Part shown: in pieces, positions 41,526 to 51,053 of the stretch
How the letters are laid out: each line of letters begins with the position of its first letter
Position numbering within the stretch: the stretch's first letter is position 1
Assembly (NCBI RefSeq): GCF_963675065.1
Contig: NZ_OY775906.1
Location: 722,001 to 786,000, forward strand
DNA from: an uncultured Draconibacterium sp.
Lineage (GTDB): Bacteria > Bacteroidota > Bacteroidia > Bacteroidales > Prolixibacteraceae
Direction of reading: 5' to 3'
Length of the DNA: 64,000 nt
Notes under the pieces: model-generated
Databases searched by the model: none
What the model was told of the DNA's origin: nothing
Seen by the model: the letters and a program-made list of their open reading frames with translations, nothing else
Made by a program: the position numbers and the translations under genes

Positions 41526-44500
41526 TTCGAGTCCTTTTTATCGTTTCCATTTTTGTTAAGCGCATAGTAAACTATAGGCACCACATAAATATTCAGGATG
41601 GTTGATGTGAGCAAACCTCCTAAAATTACCTGTGCCATTGGGCTTTGTATTTCGTTGCCCGGCAAATCTCCATTCATTGCCAGCGGAATAAGCGCCAAAG
41701 CAGCTGTTAATGCGGTCATCAGAATAGGTAACAGGCGGTCTTTTGAACCATGTACAAGGGTTTCGTACAATTTTTCGCCTTGTTGTTCGAGATTTTGGTA
41801 ACGCGAAACCAACAGAATTCCGTTTCGGGTGGCAATACCAAAAAGTGTGATAAATCCAATAATGGCCGGAATACTCAACATGCCAGATGTAAGCATAATT
41901 GCAAAAATACCCCCAATCAATGCCAGTGGTAAATTCAGCAATATAATTCCTGCCAGTTTAAAGTTTTTGAATTCCTGGAACAAGAGTAGAAAAATAACAA
42001 AAAGCGCAGCAAGTGATGTAAGCAGCAACATGCGCGATGCTTTTTCTTCGCTTTCGAATTGGCCGCCGTATTCAACCCGGTATCCTTCCGGAAGATCAAT
42101 ATTTTCGTTTACACTTTGTTTGATCTCTTCCACCACGCTGTGCAAATCGCGACCGGCAACGTTCGCAGAAATCACCAGTTTACGTTTTACATTTTCGCGA
42201 CTGATGGTATTCGGACCGCTGGCAGAAATCACTTCGGCAACTTCACTCAGTGGAACTTTTTTCCCGTCGTGCGTGTCGATCAATGCATTTTTAATGCCTT
42301 CCAACTGGTCGGTATAATCGGTTTTGTAACGTAGTAACAAATCATACGTTTGTTGTCCTTCGTAAATATCGGCCATCTTTTCTCCGCCGAGTGCGATATC
42401 TACAAACTCGTTAAATTCGTGTAATGGGATACCATAAAAGGCCAGCATCTCGCGGTTGGGCCGGATCTGTATCTGCGGAATCTCAACCTGTTGTTCAACG
42501 TTTACGTCTACCAAACCGTCGATATCCACAATGTTTGATTTAATCTCGTTACCCATTTGGAACATTCGGTTTAAATCAGAGCCAAACAGTTTTATGGCAA
42601 TGTTGGCGCGCGTTCCCGAAAGCATGTGGTCAATGCGGTGCCCCAGCGGCTGACCAACGGTAAATGCTATTCCGGGAATTCCCGAAAGTTTGCTTCGCAC
42701 ATCTTGCAAGAACGTCTCAAGCTCGCGGTCATCAAGTGTAAAATTCACATCGATTTCGGCACTGTTGGTACTTTGCGAGTGGGTGTCCAGTTCCCCACGT
42801 CCGGTACGTCGGGCAGTGCTGTTAACTTCCGGAATAGAAAGCATCTCTGTTTCTACCAGTTTGCCCAGTTTGTCGCTTTCGTGCAACGACGTTCCCGGTT
42901 GTGTAATTACCGATAGTGTTAACGCTCCTTCATTAAACTCAGGCAGGAAACTACGTCCGAAACCCGAGAAGATAAATAGTGAAACCACAAATAAACCCAG
43001 AATTGGGAATACCACCACTTTTTTATGTTTCAGCACCCAAATCAGTGAACGTTCGTAACCTTCGGAAAGATTTCGTGCCAGCCAGCTTTCTTTTGATTTT
43101 CGCGATAAATACTTGTCGCTTGACAACATCATTTTCGAAAGAAGCGGAGTTAATGTCATGGCAACGATCAGCGACATAAACAACGAAACGATATAAGCAA
43201 TCCCGAGCGGTTTTAACATACGGCCTTCCATTCCTGAAAGGAAAAAGAGCGGCATAAAAGCAACAATAATAATTAAGGTTGCATTTAAAATGGAAGCCCG
43301 AATTTCTTTTGAGGCCTCATAAACCACTGCGAAAGCACTTTGTCGTTCGCCTTTTGGTAACAGGAAATTTTGCCGGAGACGTTTGTACACGTTCTCCACA
43401 TCGATAATAGCATCATCGACCAGCGAACCAATGGCGATGGTCATTCCTCCCAAACTCATGGTGTTGATGTTGAGACCGAACAAGTTCAGCACAATTACCG
43501 ATCCCAGCAAGGAGAGCGGAATAGCAAGTAAGGAAATGACTGTTGTTCTGAAACTTCCTAAAAATAAAAACAGGATGATGATAACCAGCACTGCACCTTC
43601 CAAAAGCGCTCGTTGCACGTTGTTAACCGAGGTTTCGATAAAATCAGCCTGACGGAAGATCTTGGTATCAATAGTAACATCGGGAGGCAATGTCGCCTTC
43701 ATCGCTTCCAGCTTTTGCTCAATTTTCTCGGTAACCTCCAGCGTATTGGTTTTAGGCTGTTTCGAAACCGAAATAATGATCGACTTTTTTGCGTTATGCG
43801 AAGCGTACCCCATTTTAACGGCACTGCCAATTTTTACTTCGGCAACATCGTTTACGCGAACAGGTTTACCATTCTTAGTTTTTACAAACGTGTTTCCCAG
43901 TTCAGCAGGATTTGAGGTACGAGCCACGCCGCGCACCACATATTCGTTACCATGTTCGCGCACGATTTTACCCGTCGAGTTCTGGCTCATTTCGCGGCAG
44001 GCATCGGCCAGCTCGTTGATGGAGACACCGTAAAAATTCATTTTTAGCGGATCGGCCAAAACCTGGTACTGTTTGTAATCGCCGCCAATAATTGTTACCT
44101 GCGAAACGCCGCCTGTTGCCAGAATTACCGGCTGAATATCCCATTCGGCAATCGAACGCAAAGTCATCAGATCAGTTGTGTCGGCTTGCAGGCCCATAAA
44201 AAATATTTCGCCCATTACACTCGACTGTGGCGCAAGTATTGGTTCTGACACGTTGTCCGGCATCGCTTCCTGCACGGTAATCAGTTTTTCGCTCACCACT
44301 TGGCGTGCTTTGTAAACGTCGGAGCCCCAGTCGAAATCAACCCATACGAATGAAAAGCCGAGCCCGGATGTTGAGCGTACCCGTCGTACACCCATCGCAC
44401 CATTTACAGCCGTTTCGATGGGGTAGGTGACCAGGCGCTCCACCTCCTCGGGAGCCATTCCGTGGGCATCGGTCATTACAATTACGGTAGGCGCTGTAAG

Positions 44501-44623
44501 GTCGGGAAACACGTCAATATCCATGTTTTTTGCCGTGTATATCCCAAACACCACCAGCACCACCGAGCACAAAATAATCAGGTATTTATTGTTCAGTGAG
44601 AACTTTATAATGTTGTTAATCAT
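41522..44623 (-). CDS. Heavy-metal RND permease (CzcA/CusA-like)
   Basis: The 1033-residue pump begins MINNIIKFSLNNKYLIILCSVV and DIDVFPDLTAPTVIVMTDAHGMAPEEVERLVTYPIE, the heavy-metal branch signature. The proton-relay helix reads IGSLVDDAIIDVENVY and the second half LSGTRANIAIKLFGSD. It exports divalent or monovalent metal from periplasm or cytoplasm with the adaptor and CzcC-like protein around it. Metal specificity (Cu/Ag or Zn/Co/Cd) cannot be fixed by eye; a His-rich adaptor favours zinc or a mixed range. Confidence 0.93.
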   Translation of the reverse strand: MINNIIKFSLNNKYLIILCSVVLVVFGIYTAKNMDIDVFPDLTAPTVIVMTDAHGMAPEEVERLVTYPIETAVNGAMGVRRVRSTSGLGFSFVWVDFDWGSDVYKARQVVSEKLITVQEAMPDNVSEPILAPQSSVMGEIFFMGLQADTTDLMTLRSIAEWDIQPVILATGGVSQVTIIGGDYKQYQVLADPLKMNFYGVSINELADACREMSQNSTGKIVREHGNEYVVRGVARTSNPAELGNTFVKTKNGKPVRVNDVAEVKIGSAVKMGYASHNAKKSIIISVSKQPKTNTLEVTEKIEQKLEAMKATLPPDVTIDTKIFRQADFIETSVNNVQRALLEGAVLVIIILFLFLGSFRTTVISLLAIPLSLLGSVIVLNLFGLNINTMSLGGMTIAIGSLVDDAIIDVENVYKRLRQNFLLPKGERQSAFAVVYEASKEIRASILNATLIIIVAFMPLFFLSGMEGRMLKPLGIAYIVSLFMSLIVAMTLTPLLSKMMLSSDKYLSRKSKESWLARNLSEGYERSLIWVLKHKKVVVFPILGLFVVSLFIFSGFGRSFLPEFNEGALTLSVITQPGTSLHESDKLGKLVETEMLSIPEVNSTARRTGRGELDTHSQSTNSAEIDVNFTLDDRELETFLQDVRSKLSGIPGIAFTVGQPLGHRIDHMLSGTRANIAIKLFGSDLNRMFQMGNEIKSNIVDIDGLVDVNVEQQVEIPQIQIRPNREMLAFYGIPLHEFNEFVDIALGGEKMADIYEGQQTYDLLLRYKTDYTDQLEGIKNALIDTHDGKKVPLSEVAEVISASGPNTISRENVKRKLVISANVAGRDLHSVVEEIKQSVNENIDLPEGYRVEYGGQFESEEKASRMLLLTSLAALFVIFLLLFQEFKNFKLAGIILLNLPLALIGGIFAIMLTSGMLSIPAIIGFITLFGIATRNGILLVSRYQNLEQQGEKLYETLVHGSKDRLLPILMTALTAALALIPLAMNGDLPGNEIQSPMAQVILGGLLTSTILNIYVVPIVYYALNKNGNDKKDSK

Positions 44624-44666
44624 AGTGTCTGTCTTTTATACCATTTTTGAAATTTTTATTCAGGTA

Positions 44667-44743
44667 TAATGCCGATAGATGTTTAGTATTCAATTAAAAG
44701 CGTAGTGAATTAATTGGATCAAACTAAACACTTATCGGTATTA
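44667..44743 (-). other. Long intercistronic stem-loop between adaptor and pump genes
   Basis: Arms of 21 bases (44667-44687 and 44723-44743) pair with only three mismatched positions, one of them a G-T pair. A 7-base inner stem CAATTAA/TTAATTG extends it. The right arm contains the stop codon of the adaptor gene. No T run follows. Confidence 0.65.
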
Positions 44744-46330
44744 ATGAACATGTCCGGCGTGCGGATCCAAAGCTCCGGTTGATTTTGCCAGTTTTACCTG
44801 CATCGCACCTAGTGTTACAATTCGCTCGTCGGCATTTAAACCTGAAACTACCTCGGTTTGTAAACCATCTGTTCCACCGGTTTTAACCTCGCGTTTTTCA
44901 AACATTTCGGGTGTTTGCTGAACGAAAACATAGTATATTCCCTGTTCTTCCAGCAATGCACTGTTCGGTACGGTAATCGCTTTAGAGTTGGTCATTGTTT
45001 TCAGAAATACTTCAACAAAAGTGCCCGGAGCAAAACCTGCGTGATTTCCAATTTCAAGACTCACCGGAAACAGGTACGAATCATCACTTGCCGACTTTCC
45101 ATACGAAAGTATCTTTCCATTCAGCTCTTCCATAGTAAATGTATGGTTGTTGTGCATGGTGGTGATATTGGCCGTTGTTATCGATGGCAACAACGAAAGG
45201 TATTTCTGCTGAACCTGCGCGGTAAGCAGCAATTTGTTGTTTTGCGTGATGCTCACCAGGGGCTGACCGGCGGCAACATATTGCCCGTTGCTTACAAAAA
45301 TCTGTTTCACAAAACCACTCATTTTACTTTTCACCATTTGGCCTGATGCATTGAAGTTTTTGGATAGATTTTCGTAAACAGCTTTGCTGGTTTCGTAGGC
45401 ATTTTTTGCGTTCAACAGTTCCTGCTCTGAAACCAGCCGGTCTTTAACCAGTTCCGATTTTCGCTCGTAATTCGCCTTGCTGGTTTCGTAATTGCTTTTT
45501 GCTTCTGCCAACTGAACACCAAAATTGTTTTCAGCCATTTCGCTCGAAGAAATCGTAAAAAGTTTCTCGCCGGTGGCTACTTGTTTGCCTTCAACCAAAC
45601 TATTGTTCGAGAAAATTACCAGACCCGATGCTTTTGCAGCAATGATCTCTTCTTCGCCGCGGGCAGGTTCAATTTTTGCCACGGTTTTAATGGCAGGGCC
45701 AAATTCATGTTCCTGTGGCAAAGCCGTTGCAAAATCAATCTTCCACGATTGTTCTTTTGTGAAGACCGTAGCATTTACGGCTGACGGCTCATCACCGTGG
45801 TCATGATGGCTGTGGAGTTCTTCGTCGTTGGCAAAAACGTCCACATCGGGAATAACAAGTTCAAACCGTTGACCTTCAGTTTCGATATCAAAATACAATT
45901 TCCCTTCACCTGCCGTTGTTGGCTCCAATTCAAAACTGTAAATCCCTTTCCGAAGCGATTCATCCAGCGTTTGACTTACCGTTTTGCCATTTACAACAAG
46001 TTTTGCCGTTATTTTTCCTGATTCAAGTGGTTTGAAATTATCGAGAAAAGTAAAATGTGCCAGGATATCTGCATGTTCGCCAATTACCATCGCATCGGCT
46101 TCCGCAAACAGTTCAAAATCGCTGCTGTATGTGGTATACTGAATTTTCTCGTGTTCGTGTTCACTTTCTGCTTCCCCCGCTTCGTGGTCGTGATCGTGAT
46201 CCGCTTCTTCCGCGTGCATTTCATGATCGTGATCGTGTTCGTCTGCGTTGTTATGTTCGTGGGAAGAATTTTGGTGACATGAAAATAAAAGAAAGGCGAT
46301 TGTTGCCACCCATAAATATTTCAATTTCAT
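44741..46330 (-). CDS. Heavy-metal RND periplasmic adaptor with His-rich N terminus (CzcB-like)
   Basis: The 529-residue adaptor starts with a lipoprotein-type signal (LLFSC, C18). A long H/D/E-rich tract follows (residues 20-65, repeated HDHDHE), then a domain of CzcB/CusB type, an adaptor hairpin (about 270-330) and barrel domains. The His tract probably binds Zn or Cu ions in the periplasm and passes them on. It ends in HAGHVH. It is the gene ahead of the CzcA-like pump, with structured gaps on both sides. Confidence 0.92.
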   Translation of the reverse strand: MKLKYLWVATIAFLLFSCHQNSSHEHNNADEHDHDHEMHAEEADHDHDHEAGEAESEHEHEKIQYTTYSSDFELFAEADAMVIGEHADILAHFTFLDNFKPLESGKITAKLVVNGKTVSQTLDESLRKGIYSFELEPTTAGEGKLYFDIETEGQRFELVIPDVDVFANDEELHSHHDHGDEPSAVNATVFTKEQSWKIDFATALPQEHEFGPAIKTVAKIEPARGEEEIIAAKASGLVIFSNNSLVEGKQVATGEKLFTISSSEMAENNFGVQLAEAKSNYETSKANYERKSELVKDRLVSEQELLNAKNAYETSKAVYENLSKNFNASGQMVKSKMSGFVKQIFVSNGQYVAAGQPLVSITQNNKLLLTAQVQQKYLSLLPSITTANITTMHNNHTFTMEELNGKILSYGKSASDDSYLFPVSLEIGNHAGFAPGTFVEVFLKTMTNSKAITVPNSALLEEQGIYYVFVQQTPEMFEKREVKTGGTDGLQTEVVSGLNADERIVTLGAMQVKLAKSTGALDPHAGHVH

Positions 46331-46341
46331 TTTATATGCTA

Positions 46342-46413
46342 TTTAATTTTCCAAATAAATAATGTTGGTTCCTTTTAGCGGAACCTTAAAGGTGTTGAGG
46401 TGGGAAAATTAAA
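46342..46413 (-). other. Intercistronic stem-loop upstream of the adaptor gene
   Basis: TTTAATTTTCC (46342-46352) pairs perfectly with GGAAAATTAAA (46403-46413), enclosing a second perfect hairpin GGTTCC/GGAACC. The right arm overlaps the stop codon of the DUF6769 gene. No T run follows. Confidence 0.6.
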
Positions 46414-46846
46414 CTGATGGAGGCGCGCGAAGCCCTCGTGTGAAAGTGTGGATATTGGTGGGTAGGGGAATGGTCCCTTCAATGTGGTATTGCCAGTTGC
46501 ATTTGTTTATATTCAAATCGGCATTAAACAGGCCGGTAATCAGCAACGAGCAGTAAGAGCTTTGCAGCGTGGTAAGAATTAGTGGCTGGTCGGCTCTGAT
46601 TTGCTTCCCCGGAAGTACCAGCAGGTTGTGAAGTGCGCAATCAGTTGATTCACTTTCGGAATGGTCGTGTGTACAACTTGCTGTCTGAGCTGATGTTTCA
46701 TGATGATGATAAAAACAATGACATTCGGATGTTTCGATAACTGCCTCTCCGTTGTGCAAATGATGGGGGATAAAAGCATGCGACAGTATAATTGCACCAG
46801 CAAGAATAAGTAAAAAACTTCCGATATGTTTAATCGTCTTTATCAA
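46409..46846 (-). CDS. DUF6769-like His/Cys-rich small envelope protein (TTG start)
   Basis: The 145-residue protein has one N-terminal membrane segment (residues 8-26) and a mature part rich in His and Cys (PHHLHNG, CHCFYHHHETS, CTHDHSESES). The family is common upstream of Bacteroidota Cus/Czc pumps, and metal binding is likely. The frame has no ATG and no internal Met, and an in-frame stop lies just upstream, so it must start at the TTG at 46846 or another rare codon. A -7 box lies 32 bases upstream. Confidence 0.75.
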   Translation of the reverse strand: MIKTIKHIGSFLLILAGAIILSHAFIPHHLHNGEAVIETSECHCFYHHHETSAQTASCTHDHSESESTDCALHNLLVLPGKQIRADQPLILTTLQSSYCSLLITGLFNADLNINKCNWQYHIEGTIPLPTNIHTFTRGLRAPPSV

Positions 46847-46878
46847 GCTCTATTTGTTCAGTACTTTTCCGAATAAAG

Positions 46879-46886
46879 CAAAAATA
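46879..46886 (-). promoter_or_regulatory. -7 box (TATTTTTG) of the DUF6769/CzcBA operon
   Basis: An exact TAnnTTTG on the minus strand ahead of the TTG start at 46846. No clear -33. Confidence 0.5.
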
Positions 46887-46932
46887 ATAAAAAGTTGCAG
46901 AACGGTGGCTTTTTGTTTCTACTTAACAACAA

Positions 46933-47322
46933 TTACAGCTGTTCGATTGCACGTGCCAGCTTATCTTTAATAAGGTGAGCGATTGGTTTGATAGCGGAAT
47001 TGTCAACAGCCATCATTGATGCAACCGGATCGATTGCCGAAACTTTAATTTTGCCCGGTTCCGATGACTCCTGAACAACTACGTTACAAGGCAGCATTAA
47101 CCCGATATGTTCTTCTGCTTTCAGTGCTTCAAATGCGTTTGGCGGATTACAGGCACCAAGAATTTTGTATGGTCTGAAATCCACATCCAGTTTCGCTTTT
47201 AGGGTGTTGTGAATATCAATCTCCGTTAACACTCCAAATCCTTCCTTTTTAAGTTCTTCTTTTACTTTTTCTACTGCTGAATCAAAGTCAGTTTCAATGC
47301 TTGTTTCAATATAATACTTCAT
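46933..47322 (-). CDS. DUF302 protein
   Basis: The 129-residue cytoplasmic protein matches DUF302: an amphipathic start (DFDSAVEKVKEELKKEGFGVLTEIDI), the YKILGACNPPNAFEAL block, LMLPCNVVVQE and a C-terminal helix. DUF302 proteins are frequent beside metal efflux and sulfur genes and may bind a small ligand; no activity is known. It stands between the two RND operons with its own short gaps. Confidence 0.9.
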   Translation of the reverse strand: MKYYIETSIETDFDSAVEKVKEELKKEGFGVLTEIDIHNTLKAKLDVDFRPYKILGACNPPNAFEALKAEEHIGLMLPCNVVVQESSEPGKIKVSAIDPVASMMAVDNSAIKPIAHLIKDKLARAIEQL

Positions 47323-47471
47323 AATAAAACGTTTTAAAGTGTGTTGTCTTAAACACTGGTAAAATCATGCCATTGCTAACAGGATTAGCTAGCGTATTGT
47401 TTACGAGGCGTGCCGAGAAATAGTTGACATTTGTTTGTAGAAATTTTTCGACAACCTGCGAATTCCGGCCA

Positions 47472-47503
47472 CAAAAAAGGGTTTCACAAACGAATGAAAC
47501 CCT
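47472..47503 (-). terminator. Terminator of the CusA operon
   Basis: AGGGTTTCA and TGAAACCCT form a perfect stem around a 7-base loop; on the minus strand six T follow. It is 22 bases past the HMA-domain gene. Confidence 0.85.
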
Positions 47504-47525
47504 CTCTGTTCAGTTCAATAAAAAA

Positions 47526-47900
47526 TTAATGCATATGTCCCTCGTGTCCTTCTTCGGTTTTGGCTTCTGCCGTACGGTCGTATTTACAGCAGCTCGGAAG
47601 TTTATCGTAAACTTCGTCTTTTGCTTTGTGCATATCGGTATCGTGGCCAACAGCTGCAACGGCCATGTGTACTTTGTGGATGTTGGTTTTTGTATCATCG
47701 AAAGTAACTTCCAGCATTTTGGTTTCCTTATCCCAGTCTGCTTTTGAAACGCCATCAACCGCTTTAACAGCTTTTTCGATGCGGTTTTCGCACATTCCGC
47801 AGTTTCCGTAAACTTTAATTTTCTCCGTCTTATTTCCTGCAAAAACGGTAAATGCTCCCATTACAAAAAGGGCTACTAAACTTAAAACTTTTGTTTTCAT
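47526..47900 (-). CDS. Periplasmic heavy-metal-associated (HMA) domain protein
   Basis: The 124-residue protein has a signal peptide (1-21) and an HMA domain with the metal motif NCGMCENRIE (CxxC). It also has further ligands: CC near residue 107 and a C-terminal HEGHMH. It resembles a periplasmic Cu(I) chaperone serving the Cus-like pump encoded just ahead of it (35-base gap). A perfect palindrome ATTAAAATTTTAAT (47904-47917) lies immediately ahead of its start. Confidence 0.88.
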   Translation of the reverse strand: MKTKVLSLVALFVMGAFTVFAGNKTEKIKVYGNCGMCENRIEKAVKAVDGVSKADWDKETKMLEVTFDDTKTNIHKVHMAVAAVGHDTDMHKAKDEVYDKLPSCCKYDRTAEAKTEEGHEGHMH

Positions 47901-47903
47901 CGT

Positions 47904-47917
47904 ATTAAAATTTTAAT
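47904..47917. repeat. Perfect 14-base A+T palindrome ahead of the HMA gene
   Basis: ATTAAAATTTTAAT, in the 35-base gap behind the CusB-like gene. It may be chance in A+T-rich DNA, an operator or an RNA hairpin. Confidence 0.3.
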
Positions 47918-47935
47918 GGTTAATAAATTGAATTT

Positions 47936-49717
47936 CTATTTTATGGTTTCCCGGGTTTCCCCGCAACTCAGCATCATATCTCCGAAATAAGGATTCCGGA
48001 TCTCTTTTTCAGCGCTAAACCAATAGGCACCCTGGTCGCTGTTCGCCATCGGGCAATATTGGTAGTAGGTAGTTTCGTTATCAAGCCCGAACATTTTCAG
48101 GCTCTTGTAGAATGCGAGGTTAAATGTGGCGTATTCTAATCTTTGCTCGTCGATGATTGTACTGTTACCAATTTTTTGTAACGATGGTTTAAGAATATTT
48201 AGCTGATCCATCCACGCCATATGCGTGTCGCCTTTCAATAATTCCATTTTTATGGCAGCAAGAGCTTTTGAGGTGTACTTTGCTTCTGCACTTACTTTGG
48301 CTGCATCCGATTCTATAAAAGCCTCATTCATATTTAAATAAGCTTTATAAAATGTGGTGAGTTGCTTTACGAATTCCGGATCAACTTCTAGAGCTTCAAC
48401 AGGAGCACTTTGCTCATCATTCTCCATGTTCATTCCATCGTGATTGTGGCCGGTTGGGGCAGCGCCTCCTTCGGGGCTCATCATGCTTGGTTTCCCGGCC
48501 AGCTGTGCTGCTGCATCAATACTAAATGTGCCGTTAACAGCAATTTCTTCTCCTTTTTGAAGACCGTCTTCAATTACATAACTTTCGCCAAGGGCAGGGC
48601 CAAGATCCACCTCGCGCATGTTAAAATATACGCCCTGACCGGTTGCCGATTTTACATATACCACCGAGCGTTTTCCTGTCCACATAACAGCTGTTTTCGG
48701 AACCACTACGGCATCGGTTTGCGGCAGTTTGGCCTCCACCTTTCCGGATACAAACATTTCAGGCTTCAGTTTTAAGCCCTTGTTGGATTGAACAACGCGT
48801 GCTTTGGCAACTCTTGTTTTCGGATTGATAACCGGATCGATGTAATCGATGGTTCCCTCGAACGACTGGCCCGGAAGCGACTCAATCGTATAAGTCACTT
48901 TGTCGCCATTTTTAATCCACGGAAGATCCGATTCATACACATCGAACAGTACCCAAACGCGTGAAAAATCGGCTACTTCGTAAATAGCTTCTCCGCGGCG
49001 TACATAATCGCCGGTATTCACTTTTTTCTGGGTGACATAACCCGAAACTTCTGCCAACACATCGAATGTTTCCAGTGTTTTTCCTGAAGCCAGAATCTGA
49101 TTGATCTGATCGTCGGTCAGCTTCCAGTTTTTTAGTTTTTCTTTGGCAGCCTCAAAAAGTTGCGGTTGCGAATCTTTAATTTTTTGTGCTTCAAATAACT
49201 CTTCCTGTGCCGTTACTAAATCGGGCGAATAAACAGAAGCGATTACCTGTCCCTTTTTTACATAGTCGCCCGTAAAATTCACCTTTAAATCTTCAATTCG
49301 GCCGGGAATATGCGACGATTGCGAAAAAATCAGACGCTCATCTTCCTGAACTTTCCCGTTGAGTCGTACAACTTTAAGCAGTTCTGATGAGCCAACAACC
49401 GCCGTTTGAATATTGGCCAGTTGCATAGCAGTAGCTGACATACTCACCGCATCCGGATCGATTTCACTATTTTGCTCTTCTTCCAACGGAATTAAATCCA
49501 TTCCGCAAATGGGGCAGTCTCCGGGTTCTGGCTGACGAATTTGCGGGTGCATCGAGCAGGTCCAGGTTGTTTCCCCGGCTACTTCTTCTGCACTGTGTTC
49601 ATGCTGATGTTCTTCGGTTGCTGTGCTTTCTGATCCACCAAATATCAGCCATCCCAGCAATAAACCAATTGCCAGTGTGACCAGAACTATAATGATTGTT
49701 TTTCTATTTGTATCCAT
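47936..49717 (-). CDS. CusB-like RND adaptor with YHS-like heavy-metal domain and C-terminal DUF3347
   Basis: The 593-residue adaptor has an N-terminal membrane anchor, His-rich spacer and a heavy-metal-binding domain TWTCSMHPQIRQPEPGDC then PICGMDLIPLEE (about 50-80). The CusB-type adaptor core (VDEDERLIF, IPGRIEDLKVNFTGDYVKKGQ) follows, then a C-terminal DUF3347 domain (from about 460). The Cys/Met-rich N domain favours Cu(I) or Ag(I). It is 2 bases behind the TolC-family gene. Confidence 0.92.
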   Translation of the reverse strand: MDTNRKTIIIVLVTLAIGLLLGWLIFGGSESTATEEHQHEHSAEEVAGETTWTCSMHPQIRQPEPGDCPICGMDLIPLEEEQNSEIDPDAVSMSATAMQLANIQTAVVGSSELLKVVRLNGKVQEDERLIFSQSSHIPGRIEDLKVNFTGDYVKKGQVIASVYSPDLVTAQEELFEAQKIKDSQPQLFEAAKEKLKNWKLTDDQINQILASGKTLETFDVLAEVSGYVTQKKVNTGDYVRRGEAIYEVADFSRVWVLFDVYESDLPWIKNGDKVTYTIESLPGQSFEGTIDYIDPVINPKTRVAKARVVQSNKGLKLKPEMFVSGKVEAKLPQTDAVVVPKTAVMWTGKRSVVYVKSATGQGVYFNMREVDLGPALGESYVIEDGLQKGEEIAVNGTFSIDAAAQLAGKPSMMSPEGGAAPTGHNHDGMNMENDEQSAPVEALEVDPEFVKQLTTFYKAYLNMNEAFIESDAAKVSAEAKYTSKALAAIKMELLKGDTHMAWMDQLNILKPSLQKIGNSTIIDEQRLEYATFNLAFYKSLKMFGLDNETTYYQYCPMANSDQGAYWFSAEKEIRNPYFGDMMLSCGETRETIK

Positions 49718-49719
49718 CG

Positions 49720-51051
49720 TTAATATGTTTTTGCGGTGATGTAATTTAGTTTTGCCAAAGCAGTTTGATATTGCGTTTCGGCCATAGCTTTCATTTTTTC
49801 GTATTTAAGCAGTTGTTGCTGCATGCGCAATACTTCTTCAAAGTCTTTTCCCGAATTTCCATAGGCACTATACAATAGGTTCAGCGTTTGATTGGATTCA
49901 AGAATTTGCTCGTCATACAAATCGATTAAATCTTTTTGCTGTTGAATTTGAAACCAAATGGATTCGTAGCCGGAAGTCAGTGAATTGATTGTTTCTTCTT
50001 TTTGAAACGAATACTGCTCCTGCATCAGTTGCGCCTCTTTTTCAGCTGCCCGGTACTTCTTTCTGAAAATCGGAATACTAACTGAAACCATTGGCATAAA
50101 AGCATTTTTGCCGTTATCAGCTACATCCATATCGGTACGTTTTCCAACCAATGCATAATCCAGTCCAACTCCGAATGACGGTAGTCCTTGTCGTTGTGCA
50201 GCCAACTCACTTTTTTCGCTGGCTTGCTGTTTCAGATCAATTGCATTAAGCATTGGATTATTGGTTAACATCGAATCTCTTCTGAAATTCTCAGGTAACA
50301 CTTCCATGCTCAGTGTATCCTGTAGAACTACTGGTTCGAGCTCGTCTCTGTTCAGCAAATTATTAAATATGGTCAACAACGGTTTTTCTTTTTTATGCAG
50401 AATCCCGAGATTGGTTTGAGCATCTTTCAGCATAATATCTACCCGCAATACATCGGTCATTGGTGAAACACCGTTTTTAAATTTAGAGTTGGCAATGGTT
50501 TTATACGATTGCAGGATTTCGATATTTTGCTGTTCAATTGCTTTTAACCGCTTCAACTCGATCAACGGATAATACGCTTCATAAATGTTGTAATACAGTC
50601 GGTTACGCGCGTCGAGAAAAGCCTGGTATTTGGCTTCAGCCATCAGCGATGCAGCATCGGCTTTGGCTGCCAGTGTTCCAAACCACGGAAACATCTGGCT
50701 AAGCGAGAATTTTGCTCGCTGTGGTCCTACACGCGTTTCCACCGGCGAAATAAAATAACCAAAAGAAAAAGTAGGATCGGGCAATGAACTTACCTGCGGT
50801 ACCTTTTGCAGGGCAGCCTCAAAATCTTTGTATTTGGCCTGCAGCCCCGGATTATTCTCTGCAGCGATCTGGAAATAATCTTCCAGCGATAATTCTTCTG
50901 CATCTTGTTTTGCTCCATCATTCACCCCTCTGACTCCCCTCGAGGGGAGAACTTCTCCTGAGTTTTGGCCTTCCCAGTTAGGGGCGAGGGATAGCGCGGA
51001 TGCGGAAAATCCCACCAGAAGTATTGATATGAATAATATTATTGTCTTCAT
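49720..51051 (-). CDS. TolC-family protein (CusC-like) with an in-frame palindromic insert
   Basis: The 443-residue outer-membrane protein has a signal peptide (1-19) and the usual two efflux domains. Between signal and mature domain (about residues 22-50) it carries an unusual stretch, SLAPNWEGQNSGEVLPSRG and onward, whose DNA holds the perfect palindrome CTCCCCTCGAGGGGAG. This looks like a dispersed intergenic repeat now translated in frame. It is 2 bases from both neighbours in the CusA-CusC-CusB order. Confidence 0.9.
   Translation of the reverse strand: MKTIILFISILLVGFSASALSLAPNWEGQNSGEVLPSRGVRGVNDGAKQDAEELSLEDYFQIAAENNPGLQAKYKDFEAALQKVPQVSSLPDPTFSFGYFISPVETRVGPQRAKFSLSQMFPWFGTLAAKADAASLMAEAKYQAFLDARNRLYYNIYEAYYPLIELKRLKAIEQQNIEILQSYKTIANSKFKNGVSPMTDVLRVDIMLKDAQTNLGILHKKEKPLLTIFNNLLNRDELEPVVLQDTLSMEVLPENFRRDSMLTNNPMLNAIDLKQQASEKSELAAQRQGLPSFGVGLDYALVGKRTDMDVADNGKNAFMPMVSVSIPIFRKKYRAAEKEAQLMQEQYSFQKEETINSLTSGYESIWFQIQQQKDLIDLYDEQILESNQTLNLLYSAYGNSGKDFEEVLRMQQQLLKYEKMKAMAETQYQTALAKLNYITAKTY
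50920..50995. repeat. Palindromic repeat inserted in frame in the CusC-like gene
   Basis: The palindrome CTCCCCTCGAGGGGAG is at 50934-50949, flanked by ACCCCTC and GGGGCGAGGG. It is related in style to the repeat at 37370-37440. The surrounding gene stays open. Confidence 0.6.
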
Positions 51052-51053
51052 GC

